Origin: Methylotenera_A sp031429035
GTDB taxonomy: Bacteria > Pseudomonadota > Gammaproteobacteria > Burkholderiales > Methylophilaceae
Direction of reading: 5' to 3'
NCBI GenBank assembly: GCA_031429035.1
Contig: JANOYU010000060.1
Coordinates: 1 to 58,883, forward strand
DNA: 58,883 nucleotides
The notes beneath the pieces are model-generated. The model saw only the letters and a program-made list of their open reading frames with translations, was not told the origin of the DNA and made no database searches. The translations under genes were made by a program, and so were the position numbers. Numbering within the stretch: the first letter of the stretch is position 1; each line of letters opens with the position of its first letter. Below are positions 1 to 8,545 of this stretch, piece after piece.

Positions 1-200
1 ACATGCGTAATTTGTGCCGATGTAAACCCATAAAAGCCGCGCATAACCCACTCTAATTCTAACAAAACGGTTTTACAAACCATCAGCGGCTTGCCACATT
101 CGATTAATTTTTTAGCCGCCTCGCGCTGTAAGTTAGTCTCATTATCGCCATCATCTTGTATGTAATAACGCGCTAAAACATTGGTATCTAGGCCTGTCAT
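1..200 (-). CDS. PIN-domain toxin (VapC-like), partial
   Basis: The reverse strand from 200 encodes a protein starting MTGLDTNVLARYYIQDD, the typical N-terminus of a PIN-domain ribonuclease with the first metal-binding Asp in the G-L-D-T-N motif. VapC toxins of this class cleave RNA and are neutralised by a co-transcribed antitoxin. About 66 residues are visible; the C-terminal catalytic acids lie beyond the window edge, so activity cannot be judged. Its ATG overlaps the stop of the upstream antitoxin gene by four bases (ATGA), as expected for translational coupling in a toxin-antitoxin pair. Confidence 0.8.
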   Translation of the reverse strand, partial: MTGLDTNVLARYYIQDDGDNETNLQREAAKKLIECGKPLMVCKTVLLELEWVMRGFYGFTSAQITH

Positions 201-427
201 TTTAAAAGACTAGCCGCATCAAAATCTGCTGGCACAGCAGCTTTTTTACTTTTGAGCATGCCAAAACCATTACTAATCACTTTTGCAGGCGAGCTTTTAA
301 GCCTCAGCTCAACATGGTCATCCGTAATTAAAAACTCTATTTTGCTGCCTTGTTGTATGCCTAGTTTTTGCCGCACCTCTTTAGGAATAGTCACTTGCCC
401 TTTACTTGTCACTGATGTGGTTTCCAT
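197..427 (-). CDS. AbrB/SpoVT-type antitoxin (VapB-like)
   Basis: A 76-residue protein beginning METTSVTSKGQVTIPKEVR. This is the SpoVT-AbrB swapped-hairpin DNA-binding fold (conserved S-K-G-Q-V-T-I-P-K-E-V-R) seen in VapB, MazE and PrlF antitoxins. The N-terminal half should bind the operator, and the C-terminal half (A-D-F-D-A-A-S-L-L) should occlude the PIN toxin encoded directly downstream. The two genes overlap by ATGA. A tandem 10-bp repeat just upstream may be the autoregulatory operator. Family assignment is firm; pairing with the PIN toxin is inferred from gene order. Confidence 0.85.
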   Translation of the reverse strand: METTSVTSKGQVTIPKEVRQKLGIQQGSKIEFLITDDHVELRLKSSPAKVISNGFGMLKSKKAAVPADFDAASLLK

Positions 428-453
428 AAGCCCTCTGCTAAAATATAAAAATT

Positions 454-473
454 AGTAATACCAAGTAATACTA
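454..473. promoter_or_regulatory. Tandem 10-bp direct repeat, candidate antitoxin operator
   Basis: AGTAATACCA is followed at once by AGTAATACTA, two copies one helical turn apart, about 27 bp upstream of the antitoxin ATG. AbrB-type antitoxins usually repress their own promoters, so this is a plausible operator. No binding evidence is available. Confidence 0.35.
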
Positions 474-645
474 ACATAGTGAAATTACAAATTCAACTGG
501 ATATTACTTAAACTTTAGACTAAAGAAACGTGCATAGATGTGCTTTAAATTGAAACTTTTATTGAAGGCATAAATAAAGTGTACAGAATTCACTAATATT
601 TATTTACTTGTTCATGCTACTTATATTTAACAGATTTATAAGTAA

Positions 646-680
646 AATATACACTACATATTTAAAATGTAGTGTATATT
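646..680. promoter_or_regulatory. Perfect 14-bp inverted repeat ahead of the methyltransferase cassette
   Basis: Arms 646-659 (AATATACACTACAT) and 667-680 (ATGTAGTGTATATT) are exact reverse complements around a 7-nt AT spacer. The repeat ends seven bases before the ATG of the first cassette gene. A TATATT that could serve as a -10 hexamer is inside the right arm, which would place transcription start near the ATG and give a leaderless message. It looks like an operator for expression control of the methylase operon, in concept like the C-boxes of restriction-modification systems. Function is inferred. Confidence 0.5.
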
Positions 681-686
681 AAGTAT

Positions 687-920
687 ATGAGTGCTAAATC
701 TACAAAATTTATTGAGCTAGCTAATAAGCGAGTAAATAAAACCATCAAAGAAATTCAACTTATTGGTAACTTAGCAAATAAGCAAAATTACAATTATACC
801 GAGCAACAAGCTAAGCAGATTATTAAGGCATTACAGCAAGAACTTGACGATGTTAAACACAGTTTTTCAAATACTAAAATTTCCAATAAAAAAGTTTTTG
901 TTTTAGATGAGTCAGAATAA
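687..920 (+). CDS. Small helical protein, first gene of the methyltransferase cassette
   Basis: A 77-residue lysine-rich, predicted all-helical protein beginning MSAKSTKFIELANKRVNK. The R-V-N-K...I-x-L-I-G-N-L-A-N...Y-x-Y-T pattern resembles small uncharacterised proteins I associate with methyltransferase loci, but I cannot name a family. It has no clear helix-turn-helix and no catalytic motif. An upstream in-frame GTG at 672 lies inside the inverted repeat, so the ATG at 687 is preferred; no Shine-Dalgarno is evident. The next gene starts 6 bp after its stop. Possible roles are regulator or accessory subunit; both are guesses. Confidence 0.6.
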   Translation: MSAKSTKFIELANKRVNKTIKEIQLIGNLANKQNYNYTEQQAKQIIKALQQELDDVKHSFSNTKISNKKVFVLDESE

Positions 921-926
921 ATAATA

Positions 927-1943
927 ATGCAACATAATGAATTTAAGGCTGGCGCGCTATTTGCGGGTATTGGTGGTTTTTGTCTTGGTTTTGAACAATC
1001 TGGAATAAAAACAGTTTGGGCTGTAGAAAACAATCCAGCCGCAGTACAAACTTATCAGCACAATATCAGCAATGTTCGTGTCGTGATGGATGGTGATGTG
1101 CCAGCGAGTATAAAAGATGTAGGGGTAAAAAGTCACCAACTAGAGCCAGTAGATGTTTTGCACGCGGGCTTTCCATGCCAAAGCTTTTCTATGGCAGGCG
1201 AGCGTAAAGGTTTTGAAGATGATAGGGGCAAGCTTTTTTATGAAATCATCAGAATTGTTAAAGAATTTGGGGATGATAAACCATCTGTAATCGTGCTAGA
1301 AAACTCACCACATTTACGCAATGGTGAAGGTGGCGCTTGGTTTTTAGAGGTGACCAATAAACTCAAAAACTTAGGATATTGGTTTAGAGAATCAAACTCT
1401 GCAGAGCTTGATTGTTATGACTTAACGCCATTGCCACAAAAACGAAACCGATTATTTATGGTGGCTTTTTCAATTGATCATTTTAAAAATGGCCGATTGA
1501 ATTTTCCAACTTCACAATTTACGGGCGAAAAGAATTTAACTGACTACATAGATTTTTCTGGTGAGAAAGACGATGAATATTATTTGCATGAAGAAAATCG
1601 TTATCACAAAATGATAAGTGATGAAGTTGATGACAAAAACTGTATTTATCAGCTGAGAAAGTATTTGGTACGGGTGAAGGAGCCTAATCAATGCCCTACA
1701 CTAACAGCAAACATGGGATTAGGCGGGCATAATGTACCATTTATCCATGACAAAAACGGCTTAAGAAAATTAACAGAATATGAGTGTTTAAAGTTGCAGG
1801 GCTTCCCGAATACTTTTAAATTTCCCGAAAGTCTAGGAAGAAACAAACGATATACCCAAGTTGGCAATTCAGTTTCAGTGCCTGTGGTAGCGTTATTAGC
1901 TAAAGCGATAAGAGAAAAAATAGATAAGGAGTGCAATAGGTGA
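927..1943 (+). CDS. DNA (cytosine-5)-methyltransferase
   Basis: A 338-residue C5-methyltransferase of normal length that transfers a methyl group from S-adenosylmethionine to cytosine in DNA. Motif I is F-A-G-I-G-G-F (12-18). Motif IV is G-F-P-C-Q-S-F-S (81-88) with nucleophile Cys84. Motif VIII is Q-K-R-N-R-L-F (171-177). Motif IX contains P-T-L-T-A-N and motif X is Q-V-G-N-S-V. Motif VI reads E-N-S (125-127) instead of the usual E-N-V; the catalytic Glu is kept. The variable target-recognition region (about 185-255) is short, and specificity cannot be read. It overlaps the downstream ATPase gene by GTGA, so it is probably the modification arm of the cassette. Confidence 0.93.
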   Translation: MQHNEFKAGALFAGIGGFCLGFEQSGIKTVWAVENNPAAVQTYQHNISNVRVVMDGDVPASIKDVGVKSHQLEPVDVLHAGFPCQSFSMAGERKGFEDDRGKLFYEIIRIVKEFGDDKPSVIVLENSPHLRNGEGGAWFLEVTNKLKNLGYWFRESNSAELDCYDLTPLPQKRNRLFMVAFSIDHFKNGRLNFPTSQFTGEKNLTDYIDFSGEKDDEYYLHEENRYHKMISDEVDDKNCIYQLRKYLVRVKEPNQCPTLTANMGLGGHNVPFIHDKNGLRKLTEYECLKLQGFPNTFKFPESLGRNKRYTQVGNSVSVPVVALLAKAIREKIDKECNR

Positions 1944-3835
1944 GCAATGTTATCGGATGGCTTCACCCCACAGATGAATCAAATCAGTGGGACGGGTTTA
2001 ATGAGCCTGGTATCGAGCATTTTAGAGAGAACCCAGTAAAAAATTTGGCCAGAGAGGTAATACAAAACGCACTTGATGCTTGCTGTGGTAATGAAAAAGC
2101 CGTGTCTGTAAAAATTAAGCTAAATAAAGTTTTAACTGAGTCAATACCCAATATTGATGAATTTAGAAAAAATGTTAATTACTGCTTGTTAGGCGCTTCT
2201 AATGAAAGCCCTAAAGCTGAATCTTTTTTTAAAATCGCCAATGTTGAACTTCAGAAAAGAGAAATATCTGTACTGGAAATTTCTGACTTTAATACACTTG
2301 GTATGCGTGGACCATCAGAAAACGGCACGCCATTTTTTGCATTTATGAAAGCAAAAGGTACATCAGTTAAGGACTCAAACACTGCTGGTGGCTCCTATGG
2401 TATTGGTAAGTTTGCCCCTTATGCAGTGTCAAAACTTCGCACTGTTTTTGTTTCCAGTATTTCAAAAAACGATAGTGGCAAACTTACGCAGCTGACTCAA
2501 GGCCGTACTATTTTAATGTCACATGATGTAGGTACAGAAAGAAAACAGGGGTTAGGTTTTTGGGGCATTAAACATCGTTGCCAACCAATTACTGATGTAG
2601 ATTCAACCATTCCAAGTTGGATTGCGAGAGCAGAGACTGATGCTTTATCGGAACAAAAAACTGGTACTAAACTGAGCATTTTATGTTTTGATGAACTCAA
2701 AAATTGGCAAAAGTTATTGACTATATCTATTATGGAAAATTTCTTTGGAGCGATAAATGATGGTCGATTAGTAGTTAGCATAGATGATACGTATCGACTG
2801 GATTCAACAACTATTGATGAGTACTTTAACGAAAAGAATCTTACAAGTGAATTTAAAGCTAATGAAATTGAAAATGAAGATATAGAGCGCTTTAATGACC
2901 GTTACAACTACTACAAAGCTATAAAATCAAACATTAAAGAATCAAGCCAGACTACAAACTTAGGTTCTTGTGATTTAAAAATATTGCTAGATGAAAACTT
3001 ACCAAAAAAAGTGTGTGTTTTGAGAAATGGCATGTTTATTTCTGAAAGCATAATAGGTTTAAGAAGCTTTTCTGATTTTAAAGAGTTTTCAGCTGTATTT
3101 ACATGCAATGATACAGTAGGCAACAGCTTGTTAAGAGCAATGGAGCCTCCAAGGCATGATGATTTTAAACCAGAACTATTGACAGGTGATGCTGAAAAAC
3201 TAAAGGGTAAGAAAGCAATAAAAGAAATTGCAAAAATGGTAAGAGATGCATTAAATAGGCATGCAAAAGATCCTGTTTCTGACATTACTTCTATAGACGA
3301 GTTAAAAGATTTTTTTGGTGATGAAAATGAATCGGGGGGTGGTAAAAACAATGAAGAAACTGACCCTTCAGGCAATATAGTTATTCGAGCGAAGCAAATG
3401 AAGTCAAAGTCACTTGCTAGCACTAAAGCTGGCGTGGATGCAGGCTTGGGCTTGGATGATGGCGATACAGGAGGCGATAATGACACTGAGCATAATGGCT
3501 CTAAAGCTACGCAAACAGACAACCCAAAGCAAAAAGGTTCAGGCGATAACCCAACAAAATCATTAGTGGCACTGCAAAATATACGTGCGATTATGCGCGG
3601 CGGAAAATCACGTAAGGTATTTTTCACATCCACTAAAACAGGCATTATTCAGCTTAAGGTGTTGCAAGTTGGTGCGGATGCTGAATATGAAGTCGCCATA
3701 CATACGGCTAGTGCTGGGGTATTAAAAGGCGCGGGCGTTGTGGTTGAAGTGACAAAAGGCGAGCGAGTTGAAATTGAACTCGGCATGAAGCAAGAATATT
3801 TGGGCGCGTTAAAGGTGGTGGCTTATGAAGTATGA
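1940..3835 (+). CDS. GHKL-type ATPase of a methyltransferase-linked cassette
   Basis: A 631-residue protein with a GHKL (Hsp90/MutL/histidine-kinase type) ATP-binding domain. The N-box is R-E-V-I-Q-N-A-L-D-A (38-47), the G1 box I-S-D-F-N-T-L-G-M (114-122), and the G2 box G-G-S-Y-G-I-G-K-F (150-158). A Gly/Asp/Ser-rich linker spans roughly 445-535, and the last 90 residues look beta-rich. GHKL ATPases of the MutL/MORC kind are known from restriction-modification operons, where they are thought to drive ATP-dependent complex assembly. The start is GTG, overlapping the methylase stop, and the 3' end overlaps the next gene by 11 bp. No nuclease motif was recognised. The exact family is uncertain. 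Confidence 0.8.
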   Translation: MSNVIGWLHPTDESNQWDGFNEPGIEHFRENPVKNLAREVIQNALDACCGNEKAVSVKIKLNKVLTESIPNIDEFRKNVNYCLLGASNESPKAESFFKIANVELQKREISVLEISDFNTLGMRGPSENGTPFFAFMKAKGTSVKDSNTAGGSYGIGKFAPYAVSKLRTVFVSSISKNDSGKLTQLTQGRTILMSHDVGTERKQGLGFWGIKHRCQPITDVDSTIPSWIARAETDALSEQKTGTKLSILCFDELKNWQKLLTISIMENFFGAINDGRLVVSIDDTYRLDSTTIDEYFNEKNLTSEFKANEIENEDIERFNDRYNYYKAIKSNIKESSQTTNLGSCDLKILLDENLPKKVCVLRNGMFISESIIGLRSFSDFKEFSAVFTCNDTVGNSLLRAMEPPRHDDFKPELLTGDAEKLKGKKAIKEIAKMVRDALNRHAKDPVSDITSIDELKDFFGDENESGGGKNNEETDPSGNIVIRAKQMKSKSLASTKAGVDAGLGLDDGDTGGDNDTEHNGSKATQTDNPKQKGSGDNPTKSLVALQNIRAIMRGGKSRKVFFTSTKTGIIQLKVLQVGADAEYEVAIHTASAGVLKGAGVVVEVTKGERVEIELGMKQEYLGALKVVAYEV

Positions 3836-4664
3836 TGAATACAAGGCGTTTCCTTATCCAGTTTTACGCCCTAATAGTGATGACTATCTTGATTGTGATT
3901 TTCAAACAACGGTTAATTTTTCGACTGAAAAACAGACGATATTGGTGGATGTGAGCTTTGCTATTTCATCGCCAGAGATTTTAGAGCAAGTAGAGTTGGG
4001 CAATGCAGAGTTTGTGGCAATGGTGTCATGCCGGGACACTTATTTTCAACACATGATTCGCACCAATGAGCGTAAAACGCAGGCGAGTTTTGCCATGGGG
4101 GATTTAAAAGGCGCGGTGGTTGTTAACCCTTATGTCATTGTAAAAACCCAGATACAAAATTATACTTCGCCCGACATAAATCCTGAGTTTGGCACTGTGG
4201 CATTTACTTTTAAAGAGGGCGATGTGCTGGCGCAAGATGAGCCATATTTAGTTTATTTTGATCAAGAATCGTTTAAACCTATCACTTCGTTATTTGATTT
4301 TGTGCATCGAGATAATCAGCCAGATGGTGAATGGAGTATTGATTTTGATAGTGACCATATTCAAATTGTATTGAGTAAAAAAACAAAAGAAACGATTGAT
4401 AATGCACGCGCGAGTAACTTTAAAAATAAAGTGATACTCATGAATTCTATCTATTTTTCTGCTGTGATGCAGGCCGTATTGAAAATCCAGCATCCAGATA
4501 AGGCGTATGAAGATAAGAAATGGGCGAAAGTTTTTGAGAAAAACGCGCACAACAAAAATTGCAATTTAGAAAGTGATGATGCTTATATGGTGGCACAAAC
4601 CTTGTTGCAGCATCCGCTAAAACGGATGAACGAATATGTTTTTAAGGAAAAGGATTCTGAATAA
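3825..4664 (+). CDS. Uncharacterised cassette protein (279 aa)
   Basis: I do not recognise this family. The N-terminal two thirds look beta-rich (alternating segments such as Q-T-I-L-V-D-V-S-F and K-G-A-V-V-V-N-P-Y-V-I-V). The C-terminal third looks helical and charged (K-A-Y-E-D-K-K-W-A-K-V-F-E-K-N-A). There is no signal peptide, membrane segment, or obvious PD-(D/E)XK or HNH signature. It begins inside the end of the ATPase gene (11-bp overlap) and its TAA overlaps the next ATG, so it is made with the methylase and ATPase. A structural or substrate-binding subunit is possible. Confidence 0.65.
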   Translation: MKYDEYKAFPYPVLRPNSDDYLDCDFQTTVNFSTEKQTILVDVSFAISSPEILEQVELGNAEFVAMVSCRDTYFQHMIRTNERKTQASFAMGDLKGAVVVNPYVIVKTQIQNYTSPDINPEFGTVAFTFKEGDVLAQDEPYLVYFDQESFKPITSLFDFVHRDNQPDGEWSIDFDSDHIQIVLSKKTKETIDNARASNFKNKVILMNSIYFSAVMQAVLKIQHPDKAYEDKKWAKVFEKNAHNKNCNLESDDAYMVAQTLLQHPLKRMNEYVFKEKDSE

Positions 4665-5386
4665 TGAAGGCACGTTTTTTTAAAGAAAAATACCTAAAAG
4701 AACTTGAGTTAAGCATTGCTGAAAACTTAGAACTTTACCGTAAAGGTAACTTTGATTCGGTGGCAAACAATACCGACAATTATTTTGAGGTTGCGTTTGA
4801 AGTGAATGAGGTGAAGTTAAAGTCACTATTGCCATCAAATAAGAATGAAGCTGAAGTGCAAAACTGCATGCTGATTTATGAAGCGTTGCAAAATCTCACG
4901 CATTTTCATGCGCGTGACGCAAGGCTGTGGGTGTATCTAACTCACACAGTATTATTGCCATATACACGTGCTAGGTGGGTAATTCCTGCAGATAATGAGA
5001 CCGCAATTAAGTATATTAAAGATCATTACTTTGGTATTTCAAAACGCGGTATTGAAAGAGATAACTCAGCTTCGAGGTTATGGTGGATGGCAGCATTATG
5101 TAAGCGTGTAAATGATTTGGATTTTAAAATGGCTTTAACTATCTTTTTACATAAATCTGATGTCAGAGCTAGTATTTTAGAAAGACCAACAACATCACAA
5201 TGCTTGAGTATATTCTCAGCAATTTTAAGAAAATTGCATGAGTCTTATCAATCAGACGAAAAGTTATTTGAACGTAAACTAGTACGAGAAGCTATGAAAA
5301 AACTTAATTTAGCTGGTGGCGTTAAGCTACTTGGAGTGTTGCCCGAGCAACAAGTGAATGCCTTAGTAGAAGAGTGTTTAAGCTAG
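4664..5386 (+). CDS. Uncharacterised helical protein (240 aa), DUF6339-like
   Basis: A soluble, mainly helical protein and the last gene of the methyltransferase cassette. Distinctive features are F-H-A-R-D-A-R-L-W-V-Y-L-T-H (about 88-101), R-A-R-W (about 108-111) and S-A-S-R-L-W-W-M-A-A-L (about 139-149). These W/R-rich helices resemble the DUF6339 group as I remember it; that assignment is from memory and tentative. Its start overlaps the preceding stop (TAATG). The gene ends 25 bp before a convergent efflux gene, which marks the cassette boundary. Confidence 0.6.
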   Translation: MKARFFKEKYLKELELSIAENLELYRKGNFDSVANNTDNYFEVAFEVNEVKLKSLLPSNKNEAEVQNCMLIYEALQNLTHFHARDARLWVYLTHTVLLPYTRARWVIPADNETAIKYIKDHYFGISKRGIERDNSASRLWWMAALCKRVNDLDFKMALTIFLHKSDVRASILERPTTSQCLSIFSAILRKLHESYQSDEKLFERKLVREAMKKLNLAGGVKLLGVLPEQQVNALVEECLS

Positions 5387-5411
5387 CTATAGCCAACTTC
5401 TTTTTGATGTT

Positions 5412-8400
5412 TTATTTTTGCTGAATTTTGTATATCAACTTTTCTGCGCCACCAACTACCAAAGAATAAGCCGCTGGTACCACCACTAAAGTGAGCAAGG
5501 TTGATGAAATCATGCCGCCAATCACTGCGATAGATAACGGTTTGTTGGTTTCACTGCCAGCACCTAAGCCTAACGCGGCGGGCATTAGCGCTAAAATAAT
5601 AGTCAGCGATGTCATCAGTACAGGCCTTAATCGCACTGGGCAAGCGGTTAGTAAGGCGTCGTGTATGCTCATGCCTTTGCCACGCATTTGGTTGGTTAAA
5701 TCAACCAACAAAATAGAGTTTTTAGCCACTAGGCCTATCAATAATACCAGCCCAATCATTGAGAATATATTTAAGCTTTGGCCTGTTAGCCAAAGTGCAG
5801 ACACGCCGCCAATAATGGCCAGCGGTTGTGCCACCATAATCACAAATGGTTGTAAAAACGAGTTAAATTGGCTAGCCAGCACCATATATAAAAGTATCAA
5901 CGCCAGTGTAAAAATAAAGCTAACATTTTTAAAGGTTTTAGCAAATTCTTCTGCTTGGCCGCTTAGTTTGTATTTGTAATCGCCAGGCAATACTTTTTTG
6001 GTAATGTTTTCTACATGCTCAACCGCCTCGCCCAGCGGCATGCTAGGGCTTGCGTATAAGTTGGCAGCATATTGCAAATCGTAACGGCCAATCACCGCAG
6101 GGCCCAGTTCTTTTTTAAATGTAGCTACGCTATCAAGCCGTACTAAATCACCCGTGCTGGCGCGCAAGTAAATATTATTAAAATCAGTGGCTTGCATAAA
6201 TTTGCCACCACCCGCTTTTAGTCGCACATCATAGCGTTGGCCGTCGCCATTGGCATCGTTAAACTTGGCAATATTAGCACCGCCTGCATATACGTTTACT
6301 GCGGTTGCAATATCGGTGGCACTAATGCCAAAACTGGCCGCGCGTTCGCGATCTATTTGCATGCTTAATTGCGGTAAATCAAGCTGCAAATCTAAATCGA
6401 CTTTGCCCATACCGCTAATATCGTTTAGTTGTTGTTGTATGACTTTGGCGTATTTGCTGACGTTTTCTATACTGGGGCCAGTAATATTAAATTGCAGTTT
6501 TTCGCTGCGCTGGCCGCGCACCGCCGATGAGGGCACAGGAAAAGCTTTTACGCCTGGTACCACAGCCAGCTCGGTTTTTAAATATTCAATAATCTCCGCT
6601 TGGCTATGTGGGCGTGCATGTTTATCTTTTAAGCGTACACTGATACGACCTTGGTTAACTTGCCCTTGTTGTCCAGCGCCGATGACAGAAAAAAAGCTGG
6701 CAATGTCATCAGTGTGCGTTAATAATATTTTTTCTACTTCATCCAAGCGGCCGTTGGTATACGTTAAGTTAGAGCCTAACGGTGTTTTAAAGCTAATACT
6801 AAATTTGCCTTCGTCTGATTCTGGCACAAATTCTTTGTTAACGTTTTTAAAGAAAAAGCTACTAGCCGCTACAATGAATACAGTTGCCAGCAGCACTTTT
6901 ACGCGGTGGTTTAAGCTCCAGCCTATTAATTTGCGATATTGATTATCTAGCCCTATAAAAAAGTTGGTAAGCCTAATATTAAGCCAACCTGTCGATTGCG
7001 CAGCATTGAGGTAACGCGAACTCAACATTGGCGTTAGCGTAAGCGACACAAACAACGACACCAGCACGCCTGCGGTTACCACCAAGGCAAATGCTTTAAA
7101 AAACTTACCAATAATGCCATCCATAAAAATTACCGGGCCAAAAATACTCACCAATGATAGCGATGCGGCTATAACGGCAAAAGTGACTTCGTTAGAGCCA
7201 TTAATACTGGCTTGGCGGCGAAATTGCGCCATTTTTTGCGGGTTTTTGCGGTCTGCCGCACTAATGTTATTACTTATATCGCCATCCATGTGTCGCAAAA
7301 TACTCTCTCGCACCACAATGGCGTCATCTACTACCACGCCAATCAGCAGCAGCAAGGCTAGCAGCGTCATGCTGTTAAAGCTGTAACCCGCAAAATACAT
7401 CACGGCGATGGCGCCTAGCAGCGAGACAGGAATTTCTAAGCAAATCATCACGGTAGAGCTGACCGAGCGCATGAAAATAAGCACCACCAGCGCAGCAAAA
7501 ATGGTGCCTTCTAGCAAGTGGTTTTGCAGCCCTTTTATCATTTGCTGAATATATGGCGCATCGTTGGCAGAGGTTTCAATTTTTAGGCCAGGTGGCAAAT
7601 TAGGCTTGATATCGCTTGCCAATCGGCGTTCAACCTCATTAATAATTTCTACCGTATTGCCGTTGGGTACTTTAATAATGCCCAAGCCCACAGTGGGTTT
7701 GCCGTTAAAATGTGCTAGCTGCCTAAAATCGGTTAAATCATCTTTAATCTCGGCAATATCTTTAAGTTTAATAATTGCGCCATCGCGGTTGGCTATTACC
7801 ATGTTGCTCATGTCGCGCGTGGTGTGAAATTCTAAATCTAGCTTCAGCAATTTTTCTGATTGGCCGCCTACTAAAAACCCGCCTGGTACTTGCGCATGTT
7901 CGCGGTTAAAAGCGGCAGTTACATCATTTACAGTCATGCCATAAGCCGTCATGCGGTCGGTTTTTAGTTCTACGCGAATATTGCGATCGCGCCGCCCACC
8001 CAGTTGAATCTCACCCACGCCATTAATGGTTTCTAGCTTCTTTTTTAGCACATTCAGCGCATATAAATTAAGCTGCTGCACGGTTCTGTCACCCGTTAGT
8101 GCCAGCCATAAAATAGGGTCGGTATTGGTTTCGGCTTTTTGCAGGGTAGGCGGGTCGGTGTCGGTGGGCAGGCGCCGTAGCACCGTGTTAAGCTTGGCCT
8201 GTATCTCGTTATAAGCCACGTTAATGTCTTTTTCTAACTTAAAGGTGACCACAATAATAGATGCACCTGGCGACGATGTAGATTGAATATGCTCAATGCC
8301 AGCCGTGGTATTGATGGCAGATTCAATGACGCTGGTGATGGATGTATCAACGATATCAGGGTTTGCGCCCTTTAGCGTGGTGGTGATGGTGATGATGGGA

Positions 8401-8525
8401 AAATCGATATTCGGCAGGCGATCGACCGAAATGCGCTGGTAACTAATAATGCCGAACAGCACCAAAATGGCCGACAGCATCCACGCAAGGACATGACGTT
8501 TAATTGATAGTTCTGGCAAATTCAT
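5412..8525 (-). CDS. RND multidrug efflux permease (HAE1/AcrB-type)
   Basis: A 1037-residue inner-membrane proton-driven transporter of normal RND length. It has an N-terminal TM helix, large periplasmic loops and two bundles of membrane helices. Proton-relay residues are visible: the Asp pair in I-G-V-V-V-D-D-A-I-V (TM4) and the Lys in L-V-A-K-N-S-I-L-L-V-D (TM10). The L-P-N-I-D-F-P-I near the start and T-L-T-P-M-L-S-S-R-Y are HAE1-family hallmarks. It would form a tripartite pump with the adaptor encoded 20 bp upstream and a TolC-like channel not encoded here. The substrate cannot be inferred. Confidence 0.93.
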   Translation of the reverse strand: MNLPELSIKRHVLAWMLSAILVLFGIISYQRISVDRLPNIDFPIITITTTLKGANPDIVDTSITSVIESAINTTAGIEHIQSTSSPGASIIVVTFKLEKDINVAYNEIQAKLNTVLRRLPTDTDPPTLQKAETNTDPILWLALTGDRTVQQLNLYALNVLKKKLETINGVGEIQLGGRRDRNIRVELKTDRMTAYGMTVNDVTAAFNREHAQVPGGFLVGGQSEKLLKLDLEFHTTRDMSNMVIANRDGAIIKLKDIAEIKDDLTDFRQLAHFNGKPTVGLGIIKVPNGNTVEIINEVERRLASDIKPNLPPGLKIETSANDAPYIQQMIKGLQNHLLEGTIFAALVVLIFMRSVSSTVMICLEIPVSLLGAIAVMYFAGYSFNSMTLLALLLLIGVVVDDAIVVRESILRHMDGDISNNISAADRKNPQKMAQFRRQASINGSNEVTFAVIAASLSLVSIFGPVIFMDGIIGKFFKAFALVVTAGVLVSLFVSLTLTPMLSSRYLNAAQSTGWLNIRLTNFFIGLDNQYRKLIGWSLNHRVKVLLATVFIVAASSFFFKNVNKEFVPESDEGKFSISFKTPLGSNLTYTNGRLDEVEKILLTHTDDIASFFSVIGAGQQGQVNQGRISVRLKDKHARPHSQAEIIEYLKTELAVVPGVKAFPVPSSAVRGQRSEKLQFNITGPSIENVSKYAKVIQQQLNDISGMGKVDLDLQLDLPQLSMQIDRERAASFGISATDIATAVNVYAGGANIAKFNDANGDGQRYDVRLKAGGGKFMQATDFNNIYLRASTGDLVRLDSVATFKKELGPAVIGRYDLQYAANLYASPSMPLGEAVEHVENITKKVLPGDYKYKLSGQAEEFAKTFKNVSFIFTLALILLYMVLASQFNSFLQPFVIMVAQPLAIIGGVSALWLTGQSLNIFSMIGLVLLIGLVAKNSILLVDLTNQMRGKGMSIHDALLTACPVRLRPVLMTSLTIILALMPAALGLGAGSETNKPLSIAVIGGMISSTLLTLVVVPAAYSLVVGGAEKLIYKIQQK

Positions 8526-8545
8526 ATTTAAAAGTTAATAAGTTT

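Noticed and set aside
2911..3645. 244-codon open frame on the minus strand inside the GHKL ATPase gene
   Set aside because: It is fully antisense to a gene with clear motifs, shows no recognisable domain, and its Ser/Phe-rich composition is what the reverse of this region would give.
6250..6942. 230-codon open frame on the plus strand inside the RND permease gene
   Set aside because: It is antisense to a well-conserved efflux permease and has no family features.
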